The translations under genes and the position numbers were made by a program. A stretch of DNA of 64,000 nucleotides from NCBI GenBank assembly GCA_021234155.1, contig JAJEKV010000002.1:35632128-35696127 (forward strand), written 5' to 3'. The DNA comes from Isoetes taiwanensis. Taxonomy: Eukaryota > Streptophyta > Lycopodiopsida > Isoetales > Isoetaceae. Numbering within the stretch: position 1 is the first letter of the stretch; the number at the start of each line of letters is the position of its first letter. Shown in pieces: positions 1-18,880 of this stretch. The notes beneath the pieces are model-generated. The model ran no database searches and was not told the DNA's origin. It saw nothing but the letters and a program-made list of their open reading frames with translations.

Positions 1-2330
1 TCAAGTAAAATTTCTTTCTTCGTGCTATCCTCCATTCTTTTTGGTACATTTTTATGGAAAGGCGTTAGCAAACTAAGGACAATCGGCATTTCTTGCTTGC
101 ACTTCTTGATGAACGGATCATACCCAATTCTGCAAGCTCAATTTTTCTTCTCTTCTTCTTTTCCTCTGGCGTCTTTTCTTCAACATTTCTTGTTCCTTGG
201 TTCTTCTTCGTTTTCTCCTGTCTGAAATGCCGGTTTGTGTACAGATTACCTCATCAACATCCATATCCACAATGGATTGGAGCTTACGGACGAGGAGGGA
301 GCCAAAGAAACGGGGCCTTGAGGCAAAAAAACAGGAAGGGGCCAAAGAATAGGAATTTGAATTTGAATTTTAGTTTTTGAAATTAGAATTTCCTCCACAG
401 CTGAGCGGGACTCTATTCTTAAATACCGGCAGCTGAGCGGTGCCATAATTATACTTTCATACCATAAAAGTGGTGGATGCAATGCCACATTTTGGGGGGA
501 CAGGGGGGACAGCCGAATTGGAACACCACAGCGTGCTTCTACCCTTGGCACTTGAAATAAATGTCAAGGGCCAATAGAATAAAGCTTAAGGTAGTGGGGT
601 TGAGTAGTACAATAGTACAATTCCAGGATAAGTAGCGAATAGCAGTTACCTGCTAAATGTTCGAATGTGTCTTGCATAGACACCTAAGACTAGCTTTCCC
701 ACATGATCCATATCTGGATCAGACAGAGATGACGCCATGGATTACATGGGGGTGCAAGTTAACATATACAGGACTTGAACATTGATACAAGTCGGGATTA
801 TATTAAACGTAGGTAATTGTAGAAAGGCTCACAAAATACAAGGCAGGCACCTTGATGACTCCAGGTAACTTACGATTCCTACAAAGGCTCAGTCGCTCTT
901 AGGCCATGACTATGGCTTAAATGAGGATGCCAAGTCATTTGGAATGCCACAACAATGTGATAACAGACGTGAAGGAGTAAATGGATTGGTGACTCTACTG
1001 AATAAAGGTCACAGCCAACGGGTGAATTGTCTAGCGATCTGGATAGAAAGGTTATTACCTAACATGAGGACATATGACGTACCCCCAGAGAGTTGAACAC
1101 AAGATCTCTGAATAGAGGAGGCCTATCTTGAGGGGTCTTTGGGTCGTACTGTCCTTTGGGATATTCACATAATCCCTTGGAATACGTAAGTTCATTTGCG
1201 GAACTTAAAGACGTTCAGGCATTAAAATAATGGTTGGAAATACCTTGCCCAGACCACGTCGGGATATCCTAGGGAGAGTTGACTGGACAACAATGCTTGG
1301 TTTGCATTAGATTGATATACTAGAACAATTCTAAGTGATCGACTAAAAGGAATTCCAGTATGGTAGAATATCCTTGTGTAGAATTGGAACGAGTGAAGAT
1401 ATACTGCAAGTCGAGATAACAGTAGGTAGAGTCATGTGGCAGCTCAAAGTGTAATTGAAAATTAAGGACGAAGAATTTATAGACTAGAATGATTTACATT
1501 AGGAAGGCGAGTTACTCTTTTGAATAGGGAGAGATGGGTTATTATATCCATTGAATATTAGAGGAAGCATTTCCTCATCGTAATGAATGGGGGCAGAATA
1601 AAAGGACAAGGTTGCATTCTAGGTGTGCGGGGATAAGATATTGGTTGCGTTCCACGGTTACAAAGTTCCACGACGAGCATCTGTCGCGGCGGGGAAATGA
1701 GGAATTCGGTCTCCTTCCTTGAATCGTGGATCCGTTCGCCACGTTACGGAGATTAACATCGAACTTGGCCATGTCGATGTAAGTGTTGAAAGGCGCTTGG
1801 CGAGGAAGAAAAACGATAGTGCGGGGAGGCGGTCGGCGGAGAGTGACTCTGGCGGAGAGAGGTCGACTCCGTGGCGGGGAAAGATTTTTTTTTTCCATCG
1901 TATTTTTTATCTGGCCGGACCGTATAGGTCTTGTTGAGTGCAAAATACGTCCCTAACTTTCGATTGTAAACACTCAATCTGCAGGCAGCGCACCTTTTGG
2001 ATTCTAGCCTTGGGGTCGCCATTTTGACCTCGGGAAATGTGCCCCCTAGGGTATTTGGGATGTGCCCGAGCCGTTGGAGCCATTTTCGCCTTCATCCGAG
2101 TTACCTATTAAAAGTTATAGCCCCTCTAAACCTGGGTCCTCCAACTACACCTTTTTCCCTCCAAAATCACCCTAAAATTCCTAAATCTCAAACAATTTGT
2201 TACATCAACCTAGCACAAGACTAAATCACCGAAAAGTTAGGCAGTCCAACTAGCTTAAACTCCCGCTCAACTACCGAACTAACGGGTTAGAGATTTGGTC
2301 AGTGCTATGATTTCGGTCAACCAAAATCAT

Positions 2331-2343
2331 GGCTCTGATACCA
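2331..2343 (-). other. Primer-binding site, initiator tRNA-Met type (copy A)
   Basis: On the minus strand this reads TGGTATCAGAGCC and begins one base inside the LTR. This is the standard complement to the 3' end of initiator methionine tRNA used by many plant LTR elements. It fixes the element's orientation as minus. Confidence 0.9.
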
Positions 2344-2344
2344 T

Positions 2345-3884
2345 TGTGATGCTCCCACGAACATATCGACACTCACGGGCGTATACATCACAGGGGACTT
2401 TCCCCTCCCATGGCAATGTCGGCTCACCATGGCGGGGCCCCAAGATCTAACTTTCGGACCATCCATAGAAAGATGCGGGTGAAGGACACGGAGGTGTCAT
2501 TCATTACGCCTTCAATGGGAATCCTAAAGTGGCGGAGCGTGAATACAAGGTTAGCATACGGCATAATCATATAACAAATAACCACCACGAAGGGTGGCAC
2601 ATCCATCAAGCGATGAGAGCGGAGAAGATACATCTAAGGCTAAGGAAAACATCCCAAACCCAAGGTTCTACCCGGCTCGGACTCAATGGGGATCGTTGTG
2701 GCTAGGTCTCGGGGAGTTGTGAGGGCGAGAATCTTAACATGGCGTTGGTGGCATAGAACATTGGCTAGGGTTGTCCACTCCATCGGCCCCTCTTGTGCAC
2801 ACTTCTTGCGGATGGCTGAATCAAGCTATGGCGCCATTGTAGCCTTAGGAGGCGCAATCCCAAGGTATCACCCGCCGGGACTACTCAGGGTTACATCTCC
2901 CGGTCCGATGGCCGATCGAGGAGAAGTGTCCCTTCCAGTCGCGATGAATCCATGGGTGAGCTAGAGAATCGTGCGCATCGGCGACCCCGCATCCGTGCAG
3001 GCCTACTCCCCTAACTTTATCTTCAAAGTACGGGATGATCACACCACTTGTACCCGGGGGAGTGTCGGACCCATACCCGAGCCCCTCGTGGCCAGGCTAT
3101 TAGGCCTAGCTCACGGAAGGAGTCCAGTAGCCTTTTATGCTAGGCTGAGACTCCACCCCACACTTCATCCTCGACCCCTTATGCGGTAGATTCCACGGCA
3201 TTTCGGTGGGATCTTGTACCGAGCGCATCTAATGGGAATATCTGAGGGCTCTATCTAGGAGCATACTACCATACATGGGAACCGAGGAGGTCTCTACCCC
3301 CTTAATCCTGTTTACAAGAGGAACTAGCGAGAGAGACTACCAAATACATCCATACATCCGAGAACATGAACATGAACAAGAAGAAAAAACGGTTCTAACT
3401 ATCAAACAAGGGTTAATCAACGACAAAAGACCAACAAAGAAGCCCTACGGAGGCTAACCTACTAGAATCACAACTAAGCTAACTATGTACTACCAGGAAC
3501 CATAGCTAGCTCCACTATCCACAGATTAGCCATCCTTTTGGGTTTGGAGCGGTCGAGCAGTATCTCGGGGTTGGGCGACATCTCCTCCTCCATCTCAATT
3601 GCCATAAATCGAATTGGGGCACAAAGCCCCCAATTTGGGTGTCTATATTGGAAACCACCTTGCCCAATCGATTTGGGCCAAGTGGCATGTCATTAATTAA
3701 CTAATTAAGCTAATTAGGTTAATTAGGACAAAAATACATAATTAGGTTCTATTAATTTAGCATAGCTAAATTAATCCCTTTACAAGTCAACCCCTAGGTT
3801 AACATACCCCATAGTGGCATATCCTACTCATTGGCGTGTCGATTATATTTATCATTATCGCAGGTATAAATCGTGGGCGTCACA
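2345..3884 (-). repeat. 5' LTR, copy A
   Basis: Matches the LTRs at 29131-30696 and 40297-41853 along its whole length. It has TG...CA ends within a short terminal inverted repeat (TGTGAYG / CGTCACA). It contains an AT-rich block at about 3690-3790 made of TTAATTA/TAATTAG words. Differences from the other two LTRs are dense but many fall at CAG/CTG sites. Confidence 0.85.
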
Positions 3885-5114
3885 TTTTTCCTCCACATGG
3901 GGGTTTTCATCGATGGTAGAGACACATTTATGCGGGGTTTTGTGGTCTTCTTTTGTGTTTGGATATTTTTCCAGATATATTGTATCAACATCTCATTAAG
4001 GCGGTTGGCCTCATAGTGGACGTTAAAATATACTTCCTTCCTTCCTTCCTTCCTTCCTTGAAATCAACTTCCAAAATATCATTTTTTTATATCTTTCACT
4101 GCGCTTCTATTTTATTTATGTCTAAACTTCTATTGCAGATTTGATGGGTTTACATGCACATTCCAAGATAAGTCATTTAAGGGTTACAACATGGAAATTC
4201 TCAATCAAGTGATAAAATGTCACTCTCTGGTTCTGTCTACTCATATCTAACCTAGCCAGAACCTTTTAATCTAACCTAGCCAGAACCTTTTAGTCAACTG
4301 ATACATGGGAAATAAAATTCTTCAAAGATTGGATAATTGTTTCTACATTTTTCTAGTCATTATCTATACTAGACCAAAGATATTTGTATTTTGGGTTAAT
4401 GAAGTTGATAGAAAACCATTTGTGTTGATAAGACAACTATTAATGGTCTACTCTTAGTACAAGCTGCTTGTTAATTGGTATTTTTCCAAGCGTACCAGCC
4501 AGGTTTTGGTCCCATGATTCAGACAGAGGTTACGCTTATCAGTATGGTTGTCTTTACATTTTCTCTACTGAGAGATACCCATTTTTTTGCAAGTATCAAG
4601 TTAGAGGAATTGTGTTGGCATATACATCAGTTATGTACTGGCCGAAAGTTGCTCCTTGGTTTCCTAAAACTATCTTTAATTGGGTTGCTCCTTGGTTTCC
4701 TAAAACTATCTTTAATTGGTTATGTACTGGACGGACAAACAAGATGAAGAAGCCGAAAGTTGCTCCTTGGATTCCTAAAACTATCTTTAATTGGGTTGCT
4801 CCTTGGTTTCCTAAAACTATCTTTAAGTGGTTATGTACTGGACGGACAAACAAGATGAAGAAGCCTCCATCTACAACATAGCTGCAAGGGCAACTCACAG
4901 TGCGTTTTACGTTTTACTCTACTACCTCTTTAACGGTTTTTTCTCTCTCTCTCTCTTTTTATCTAGAAGTAATCAAAATAAGACCAAAACAAAAGAAAAT
5001 GAGAGCTTAGATATTGATTCAAAAGAACGAGTGGATACAAAATTGTATGCCAGCATTGGCAAAACCCTTTGCTACAAGGGCTACAGCTGTTTCCAGAGTC
5101 AAACATAATGAGTG
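3885..5114. other. Spacer between LTR and synthetase 3' end (copy A), with in-frame tandem repeat
   Basis: Holds a (TTCC)n microsatellite at about 4034-4059, a 24-bp direct repeat at about 4251-4290, and a tandem array at 4641-4866. The array is built of a 36-bp unit (12 codons) occurring four times within two 111-bp composites. Copy B has only two 36-bp units and one composite. Because 36 and 111 are multiples of three, frames stay open on both strands, but there is no ATG at the head of the plus-strand frame. I see no convincing gene. The right part may include the synthetase 3' UTR. Confidence 0.6.
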
Positions 5115-10630
<5,516 letters not shown>

Positions 10631-10803
10631 AGCGGAGAACTGGACCTGGGTTTACAGATAAAAGTGTGGGTTTTTGATTTATCCTGCCACTAAGATAAAT
10701 CCACGCATTGCTGCTAAAGATGTCAAAATGTACGCACATTCAATAAAAAATGCAGTAAAAGGGCCACATATATATCTTGTATTGTTGAATGGTATCGTGC
10801 ATT

Positions 10804-12893
10804 GGGTGAAAATAATTCTTACCTGGTTTTGGTGATTCCGTAAAGCGATTGCACCACTCTCCCATGGAATCACTAACCCTCTGCCGTTATCGTGTACTGG
10901 CCGGGCTCATTTTATACCTTCAGCGGAATCGCGTCTGCCGAAATACGGTAGGGATGGAATCACCAACCTTTTTCTCACCGATAGAATCATGGAATTGATC
11001 TGGGGTGGAATCATACCACCAATGTTCTCCCGTGGAATGCATAGCGTCGATAATATTCTTCCGTGAATGCAGCGTAAATGTTCTCCCCAGGTGGTCGCTA
11101 CTTGCGATAATATTCTCCCGTGAATCACCCGTACTTTATTCTTGCGGAGGGAATCACTGGAGACCTTTGAATCTGTAATAGCGTGCATAGGAAAGGAAAA
11201 ATTAGCGGATGATTCAAATTCGAATAGAAGTTTATGCGATTCCATAAAAATAGTTGAGGATGGTTTAAGCCGAAGCCCTGCATTACTTGAAAGATCCTTG
11301 AATGATAAACCAATGATGGAAAAAAAACAAGCTTGGGCTACTCCATTTTGTCTAAAGCATGTCCCATTCTTATACGAACTGCCCATAATTTTTTCTGGTT
11401 GGGATTTGAACCCCTTGCCAACATCGGCAATGCCCTTTTCATGCATGGCACGCCCTTTGAGAGAAAAACGGAGCAGTCGTCCTATGTGGGTTAAAGCTTT
11501 GTGGTTAGAATGGCGTATTTTTGTCTCTACATAAGTTCGAGTTCTTTGTAAATCGTTTCTTAAAAACAAAAAAGCGGTTCACTATTAAAGCGGGCAGTTT
11601 TACTTATTTTAAGCGAATACCTGGTGGACTATTTGTTCTTCAATTTCTGCGCCCTTTCTTCATAGGGAGATGGGCTTTTGCTTCTGCAGTTGAACCAAGG
11701 AAGGAAAAATAGAAACAATAGAATCTAAGAGGAGAAAAAGGGCAAAACAAAGAAGTAGATGGGCGAATCTCTCGAAAAGACCGACCGAAATTCCTGATTA
11801 GGACAGACTCGAGGTCCAACTTCCGGGGTCGAGATTGATCGGTAGGAAGGAGAGCGGATTGAGTAGCCATATCCCAAGCGGTTGGGTGCGGTAGGAAAAA
11901 GGCGAGGCTTGTGGAAGCGCCATAGCCGGTTCTTGCATTCTTGCTTCCGGAGATTCGACCATCATCAAAATCTGCTCAAATCATTTGGAGCAGGCTGGGT
12001 TTGAGGAATCCTAGAAAGCCCTAACTTAGGGGTTCAAGAGCTCCAATCACGAAAATCCTTCCTCGAGGCTTAAATGCTCCACGAATCGACCTCCAAATCG
12101 ATTACTAGAAGGCATTGCTTGATTCGGCCATTTTGGCTACTATAGTTCATTAGGTGGTTACGATTGGTAAGGCGTTGGTGAAACCCAGATCTTGAAACTG
12201 CTTAGAAACTCCATAGCCCGACTTGGGAAAAAAATAGGAAATGGGGCGGAAGGGGCAGTTGCCTCTATTTCGTCATAGATTGGGTCTATTTACGCGCAAA
12301 TTTGGGGTTTGGAGGCGATTGGGCTTATTTTTTGTGGAAGCGGTATAGCCGGAGGAAGAAGGAACATGAATAGGGGCTCTCATGCACCCCTCTCGGAAAA
12401 ACGCCCTGTTTCGAGGAAAAGAAGCGCCCCTGTTTTCCGCCATAGCCATCTTTGCCTTGCCGTCTGTAGAATAAAATAAAAGAAAATAATAAAAGCGAGA
12501 ACAAGAAAGAAGGAAGACCTCCTCAACCTCTGTTCAATCGCATCTCTATTTGGAGCAATACGCCATAGCCCGCACCTCGGAAAAACGGTAGGTCATCAAA
12601 AATTTTAACTTTAACGGGATATTCCGAATAGTGATTAGTCCGTGGAATACAAAAAGGCGGTGATTCCGTCCGTGATTATTTCGCGGATGTGATTTACGCG
12701 AGAAGGTATAAAATGGGCTGACGGGATGGACCCACTGTAGGCGTATGGTGGGATCCATCGGGGAAGGTACACATCGGGTGAGAATGCGGATCTTGGGGCC
12801 TCGAGCGGATCCGGTTCAGGGTCAGCTGATTCAGTGGGGAGAGTATTCGCTGCGATGGAATCACTAAAACCGGGGGTAAGAATATTTTCACCC
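10804..12893. mobile_element. MULE-type DNA transposon, copy A
   Basis: Both ends read GGGTGAAAAT inward, and they are flanked by the target duplication TGCATTGC(-like) at about 10795-10803 and ATGCATTGC at 12894-12902. Terminal inverted repeats are long (roughly 200-270 bp) and include words such as GGAATCAC and TATAAAATGG in mirrored order. No MURA-type transposase frame is visible, so the element looks non-autonomous. It sits about 170 bp upstream of the synthetase start codon. The end bases match the second copy, where the duplication is clearer. Confidence 0.75.
10907..11569 (-). CDS. 220-codon ORF inside the MULE (copy A), unknown
   Basis: This frame stays open for 220 codons on the minus strand inside the MULE. 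Only its first half is readable in copy B (49185-49469). The conserved core includes HSNHKALTHIGR and HEKGIADVGKGFKS. The core contains a T-arm-like palindrome (GGGGTTCAAATCCCC in copy B). I do not recognise a family. It could be a captured host gene piece, as in Pack-MULEs, or chance openness. No ATG-anchored domain, signal peptide or membrane segment stands out. The 3' part overlaps the terminal inverted repeat, which argues against it being a normal gene. Confidence 0.3.
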   Translation of the reverse strand: MFLRNDLQRTRTYVETKIRHSNHKALTHIGRLLRFSLKGRAMHEKGIADVGKGFKSQPEKIMGSSYKNGTCFRQNGVAQACFFSIIGLSFKDLSSNAGLRLKPSSTIFMESHKLLFEFESSANFSFPMHAITDSKVSSDSLRKNKVRVIHGRILSQVATTWGEHLRCIHGRILSTLCIPRENIGGMIPPQINSMILSVRKRLVIPSLPYFGRRDSAEGIK

Positions 12894-15800
12894 ATGCATT
12901 GCTAACCTTTAGATTAGAGTATGATACGCCTTATATACCCCATTATGCTTAGGTGGCTCTATAATTTAGGGATTAGCATCCTTTGAACACAATTCAAATA
13001 CAATATATATTGAGAAACATATATTCCCTCCAAAATTAGCAGTTTTTCAAGGCATAACTTCATGCCATAATAGGCTCGACGGCGTGGTGCACAAGATTAG
13101 GGACTTTGAAATGTTCCTACCTTCATACGCGCCCCACAACATGAAGTGATTTGTATGCCACATAATCCTAACCTCCCAAATTTTGCTTGCACTCCAAGAG
13201 CACGAGGGAAACACGTTAAAGAAAGATACAAAGGTGCAAGCTCGGGGTTTGAACCCCTTACGGGCTCAAGCAACTTGTTAGCCTTTAAAAGGAAGGAAGG
13301 AAGGAAGGAAGGAAGTATATTTTTAGCGTCTATGCATATGCAAATGCAATCACATATTCTTTTCAATCATTTTCTTTATTTTCAATGCTTTTCCTGAGAA
13401 CAATCCAAGAACAACTACGAGAGACTAAATATGTCTAGTAGGAATAAGATAAGATGAATTTTTACGTAAAAAAATAAACCCTAGACACAAGAAACCCTAC
13501 ATAAAAATAAAAACAAGCTCTCATCTTTCTAGGCAAAGTGGTCCCTAAATGAATATGCATTTCTGCAAAATTCCTTGCATAACACATAAGACCTTTGCAT
13601 ATATCCCTATCTCACACTGTGTAACAAAGAAAAAGACCATGGGAGTCATCATACGTGCAGCCAATTATAACAAGCACTAGTTATAGTGCGTTCTTAGGGC
13701 TTTACTACAATTTGAAAGTTCAGAGCTTTACTACAATTTGAAAGGTGGTGATTGGATTGTTGGTTAGAATAAAGAATGTGCCAATTTTGTATTCGACACA
13801 ATGCTAAAAAGGAAGGTGTGAAGGTGAGTGTGGGGGCACAAAAGTGTGTTTGCTTATGGCTAAGATTGGCTAAGGTTTCCACGAATAACTCATTGTTAAT
13901 ATATTATATGGGGAGTTCAACAAAGGTGTATATGTGTTTAGCTTTAATTATGGATGCCGATTAGGAGATTAGTTTTGATGTCAAAAGTTGGAGACTTTGC
14001 ACTTTAGAATACCAATGATAGTGGGTGATAAATGACTTTTGCTCAAATGTTGTTGTTATGTGAAACTTAAAAGGTACATTGTAAGGGTTTTGAATTTACG
14101 TATTTTATCGGTGTAAGCATATTAAGTGAATTGCATATTTGTTTGGAATTACAAACAACATGGCCTGACTTCATGCAGGTCTTATAAACGAAAAGGCCAA
14201 AATGAGGCCTAAGCCAAAGACGTCCCTCTTAATGGTTCTATTCATGTGTTGAATAGAACCATTACATTATCATGGGTGCCATGTGTGTCTTCTTTGCTAG
14301 CTGCACATGTTTTATTGGCATTGAATGTGTGATTTACTTTATGCAAACTTGTATAGAGGCCACTATTTATGCAAGGACAATTCTAAAATGTTAGACGTTT
14401 TTATGGTGAGACCGACTTTGCTTTGGAAAATGAGACTTGTTATTAACAACAATCTAGTAAGGTGCATTCATTTGAAATGCACCTCTGATTACCATGGCAC
14501 AATTATAGTTGGAATATAACTTGTTTTAACGAAAAGAATCGGTTGACATCCATTAACATGTGGTTTATAATAAAGCATTATTGTGGGAATACAATTTCCT
14601 GATAGTACATATCTTGTAATACCATACGTTTTGTTCTAAAACATGGTGCCATTTTTTTAATTGCATTACATCGTGGCAAAACATTTTTAGGCTAGAACGC
14701 TTTAGGTTAAGTACTTTCTTAGTTGCATAGTGCAAAAGGCATGCCAAGCTCCTCTTGTTCTCTGATGTCTTATTATGAGGCCTATGCATTGCACCATAAC
14801 ATGCTTCATGTTCGCACCAATTGATCAATATAGGCTCACAGAGCCTTGAGGGATCGTATCGAAAGGGGCATTCTTGGTCTAGAAATTTTTCATTGGCAAG
14901 GATATATGTAAGTAGGGTTACGTGATGCATCTTTTATATGCCTATCAATCCTCGTAATCAAATGTTAGGATAACTATTTAGAATACTAACTATCCTTAAA
15001 GGGGCTCATGATAAAATGTTATGCATTGGCATGTGTGTATGCTTTAAGCCTATAGAAGCATACACAATATGTCAAAGTGTTATGCATTGGCACAACCATT
15101 TACAAATGCACATACAATGATCATGAGGGACCCTTTTATGCTTAAAGCTCATCATTTGGCTCAATTCATTAACTTTCATTTAACTTTTTCTTTGACCACA
15201 CAAATGCCATTATACCAAGTGTTCCTCCTCTTCATCATTCAACTATAGAATGTTCTAAGAAATTAGCAAAGAGCAAGTCATCTACTAATATTCACCAAAT
15301 AGTCCAACAATCATGTAGACTACTTATAAAATAATGTATGTGCCCTTGCAATGAAGGAAAAATGAAACATAGCTAATAAACATGTATGGAGCTTAAGAAC
15401 ACTCAAAGTGCATTTGATAAAGTGAACTAAATCACCATGAATTAGGCTTGAACATGTGAATGGAGTTCCTCAACTTCAAAGCATGAAGTTGAACATCAAT
15501 TTCACTCATCACCCTTTTCTGCAATTTGGCTCAATCAAAGTGGATTGTCTCCCCAATAGTGTAGCATTATTATTGTCCAAAGTAATTAGGACTTTCTTGT
15601 GAATTTGAGAACTTATGAATAGCATGCCATTAGAGAGCTTGTAAATTTATTGGTTGGTGGGGATATATTTGTTGGTTGACCAAAAGGATGTCATCTTTGC
15701 AAAAATGCCTTAGTCTCTACAAAAATCCCTATGGATTACTCTTAAGGCAAAGTAAGTCCCATAGTCATTAGGGCAAAAGTAGTGCCATAGTCATAGTCTC

Positions 15801-18455
15801 ATATAAGTCCAAAGTAACTTTATAGTTTGTTTTAGAATCCCTCTGCATACTAATTCAAGAATATTGGTATAGTTGAATAGGATTGGACAAAACATGATTC
15901 CTTACTTTCATCATGGATCTCTTGGATTTTAAGAAGCAAATAAAATAGAATAAATAGGGCGATTGGGTAGAAGACAATTTCTCCCTTCAAATGGTGCTAT
16001 AGTTTAGGAGCAATTTTTTACGACAATAACAAATTTTAAAGTAGAATAAGCATGGGAGCATAGCTAGTATAGTCAGGAGGAGCAATTTTTCACGACATAA
16101 CAATTTTTAAAAGTAGAATAGAGCATGGGAGCATAGTAGAAGACATCTCAGCGTCCGGATGCACCCGGTGACTTCATATGATTTTACGGGTTACAAATTC
16201 ATATCTAATTTCTTGCAAGCTTTACCTTATGTGACAAAAAAAATAGGCATAGCATCACCAAGTAATTTCTATGTAAATGATGCTCTTGCGTCATCATGAG
16301 AATGATTACCTAACTTTGCCACATGATAAACAACTATAGTGTTCCCCAAAATAAGCTATAAGCTTTTAGATCTCATACAAAAAATTGCATCCATTTAAAT
16401 ACTAAGCTTTATGGAAGGTCTGATACCATAACAAAGGAGTTCACTTCAACTATTCGATATTACATCTTATAGAAGAATTAAAATCAAAGGTTTTCACAAA
16501 GATTGTGCGTAGTTAAAAATCTAAAGAATATTCATTTTTCTCAAAGTACAACTTGCATACACTATCGAACCTAAGCTTTTGGTTAAGCTAGAATTTTGGG
16601 GACCACCTTATTTCCAAGTTGCTTGTCCGTTTTGACTAACTTAAGTGTTGATGTTGGGTGTTTTGTAAATCCCATTCTAATATATGAGGTATCTAGTCAT
16701 CCCTGTAATTTCTTTTATTTTGCAACAATATGATCAGGTTATGAGATACAAAAAAATAGCCATGAGACCACTCAAATCCTATTACATTTCTAGCAAAATC
16801 AATAGCCTATTGTTTGCTGAATAGGACATGCACGAGATCTATTGCTTCCTTGACTCTTGTTGGCTTGCCATGAACATGAACTTTCTCATAATCAAAGCCC
16901 AAAGAACTTACTTGCGGTACAATCGCGAGATCCCTTCAAAATCTATCTGTGGCCACATCACTACTATGAGTACTTGAGACTATGGCAATTACAATTTTGA
17001 TGTGTTGTACATCATGCAAAGGATGAAAAGTTCCCCAAGGCAGGTCTTTCAATGAAGTCTACAAAATAAAATGAGCAGGAAAAGAAATAATGCACGCATT
17101 TTGTGGTAGACCACTACTAACAAAATATAAAGTTAGTTTCACTTTTACGACAAAATACATAGAATCTTTAAAAGGCTGATATAAATTTTCAAGATGATTA
17201 ATGATAGATCTTGTCGAGAGAGACCCATACCTCTAATATCTAAGCAAAACCTATGAAGATATCAATTATCAAAGGAGTCAAGTTACCTAGAAGATGTCAT
17301 CTATGTGGGGCTAGCTTTGATCGATGATTGAATATCGGAATGTGATGGAACATATTTAATAGGAGCCAAATTACAATTGAATACTTCCATCCTTAAGAAT
17401 TGAGCAAAAGGCATCCATCAATGGCGAAGATATAGTAGCAAACATAAAGAAAATAGAGATAGCTAAAGGAAATAAAAAATTCTGGTTAACAATATGCCAC
17501 TTACGTCATATAATGATTATGATAAACATTAGCGCCATGTGAGTTAAATTACGTAGTAGATAGGGCATTACCTAACTTCGGGCACGAAATCGAGGAGCAG
17601 TATTTGGCGGAGGCGGTGAATTAATATCCTCCGATTCTTGCTAGAATAGTTGCGACCTACCCACCTAGGCGACCGATCATAATGGCAAGGAGGGTGACGG
17701 TTTTGCTATTTGGCAAAATCATATCTAATGATTTTCAAGTTATAGCAAGCCATAGTTCCAATTTCAGGCAAAACCATCACAAGCCATGTGCTCCTTGTCC
17801 GAACAAAGATATTCTTACCGCGTGCCACCACGATTACCTAAACTAATATTACCTCGTCATATCTTATAAGAAAAAATGGACTTATGCTCCAACCATTTAT
17901 GACTTCCCGGATGCCAAAAGAAATCGAGTTAATGTTCCTTCAAGTCCAGCGAGAAATAGTTGCTTTCGAGAATAGCATATTTTGAAATATGCGGATAAGG
18001 TAAAAGAGACTATTGTTGGGATTAAATGCAATAGCATCTCTGTCTATTCATGAAACTTGCGGATATATGGGCAGTTAGGGTCCTAGACCAAAGCGACAAA
18101 ATTTGATGCCAAACTCAAGCTTCATAAATCTATCAAAGTAAGCAAATATAATCCACACATGGGTTTGGCAATTTTAATAACATTGTACTATGCAACTCTT
18201 TTAATCTTTTCAAAACAATACTAATATAGCATAAATCTCTACGGATTTGTAGGAAAGATAATAGAACTAGCAATCTGGAATCATGGCATCCGGATCTTGC
18301 TGGGATAAATAATCCGGCCCCTCCTATAGATTGGGTGAAAAGAAACAATTTTCAAACCTTTATCGACTAAAGATAAATGAAAATCCGACATACTCATCGA
18401 TATCACCCCCGATTGGACCATATATGATTACCTAAAAGAGTACAGGAAGAAAAAT
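12894..18455. other. Gene-poor AT-rich DNA (copy A) with small repeats
   Basis: No gene could be supported. Contents: a (GGAA)n microsatellite at about 13290-13315; a degraded Helitron-like 3' end near 13677-13700; a 14-bp-stem hairpin at about 14231-14264 (AATGGTTCTATTCA and its complement); direct repeats of TTATGCATTGGCA flanking a TGTGTATGCTT hairpin at about 15018-15095; and a decayed pair of direct repeats of about 80 bp near 16006-16150. All have better-preserved partners in copy B. Confidence 0.6.
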
Positions 18456-18770
18456 GACGCTATCTTCACCGCCTTCCCCAACTCCACGCCTGCATATCCA
18501 AATATCGCCGCAGGTTGACCTTACTCAAAGAAGTTGCCGCTTCATTACCACGCATCGTAGCAACTGCGGGATTCAAAGATCCTTTTTCATGTGCCTCTGA
18601 ACTCCAAGAGGAGCCGGGCAAAATCAAAATTCCTTTAAGTTTGGCAACAATTTTGAAACTATGTCCCGCCTCTCAAGGACCGCTACCACTCCCCGACCGC
18701 TTTGGTTGGGGTCAAGCTACCTCTACACCCACGGTACATGCCACTTGGCAATCAACAAGTCAATCATGTT

Positions 18771-18880
18771 CAAATTGATGGAGGTAGTGCTGGTCAATCT
18801 CATCACCGATAAACTCCGCAAAACAAATGGGCATCAAACAACTCTATCGCGTCCCCCTATGACATCAAATTGGCCAATGG
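18771..18880 (+). pseudogene. Retrotransposon aspartic protease remnant
   Basis: A segment reading QIDGGSA, followed after a frameshift by NLITDKL, sits about 1.1 kb before the RT motifs, where the retroviral-type protease belongs. The usual D-S/T-G catalytic triplet appears as DGG, so the site is altered or misread. Short and frameshifted, identified mainly by position. Confidence 0.45.

Larger units (their letters stand above)
1..3884 (-). mobile_element. LTR retrotransposon, 5' LTR and leader (copy A, partial)
   Basis: Minus-strand LTR element, of which only the 5' part lies in the window. The 5' LTR is 2345-3884 (about 1540 bp) with TGTGACG-type ends. One base further inward is a primer-binding site, TGGTATCAGAGCC, read on the minus strand at 2343-2331 and matching the 3' end of initiator tRNA-Met. 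The interior from 2330 down to 1 has only short ORFs and no recognisable gag motif. A 65-codon frame near 1575-1775 is conserved in the second copy (39527-39724), but I do not recognise its product. Confidence 0.8.
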
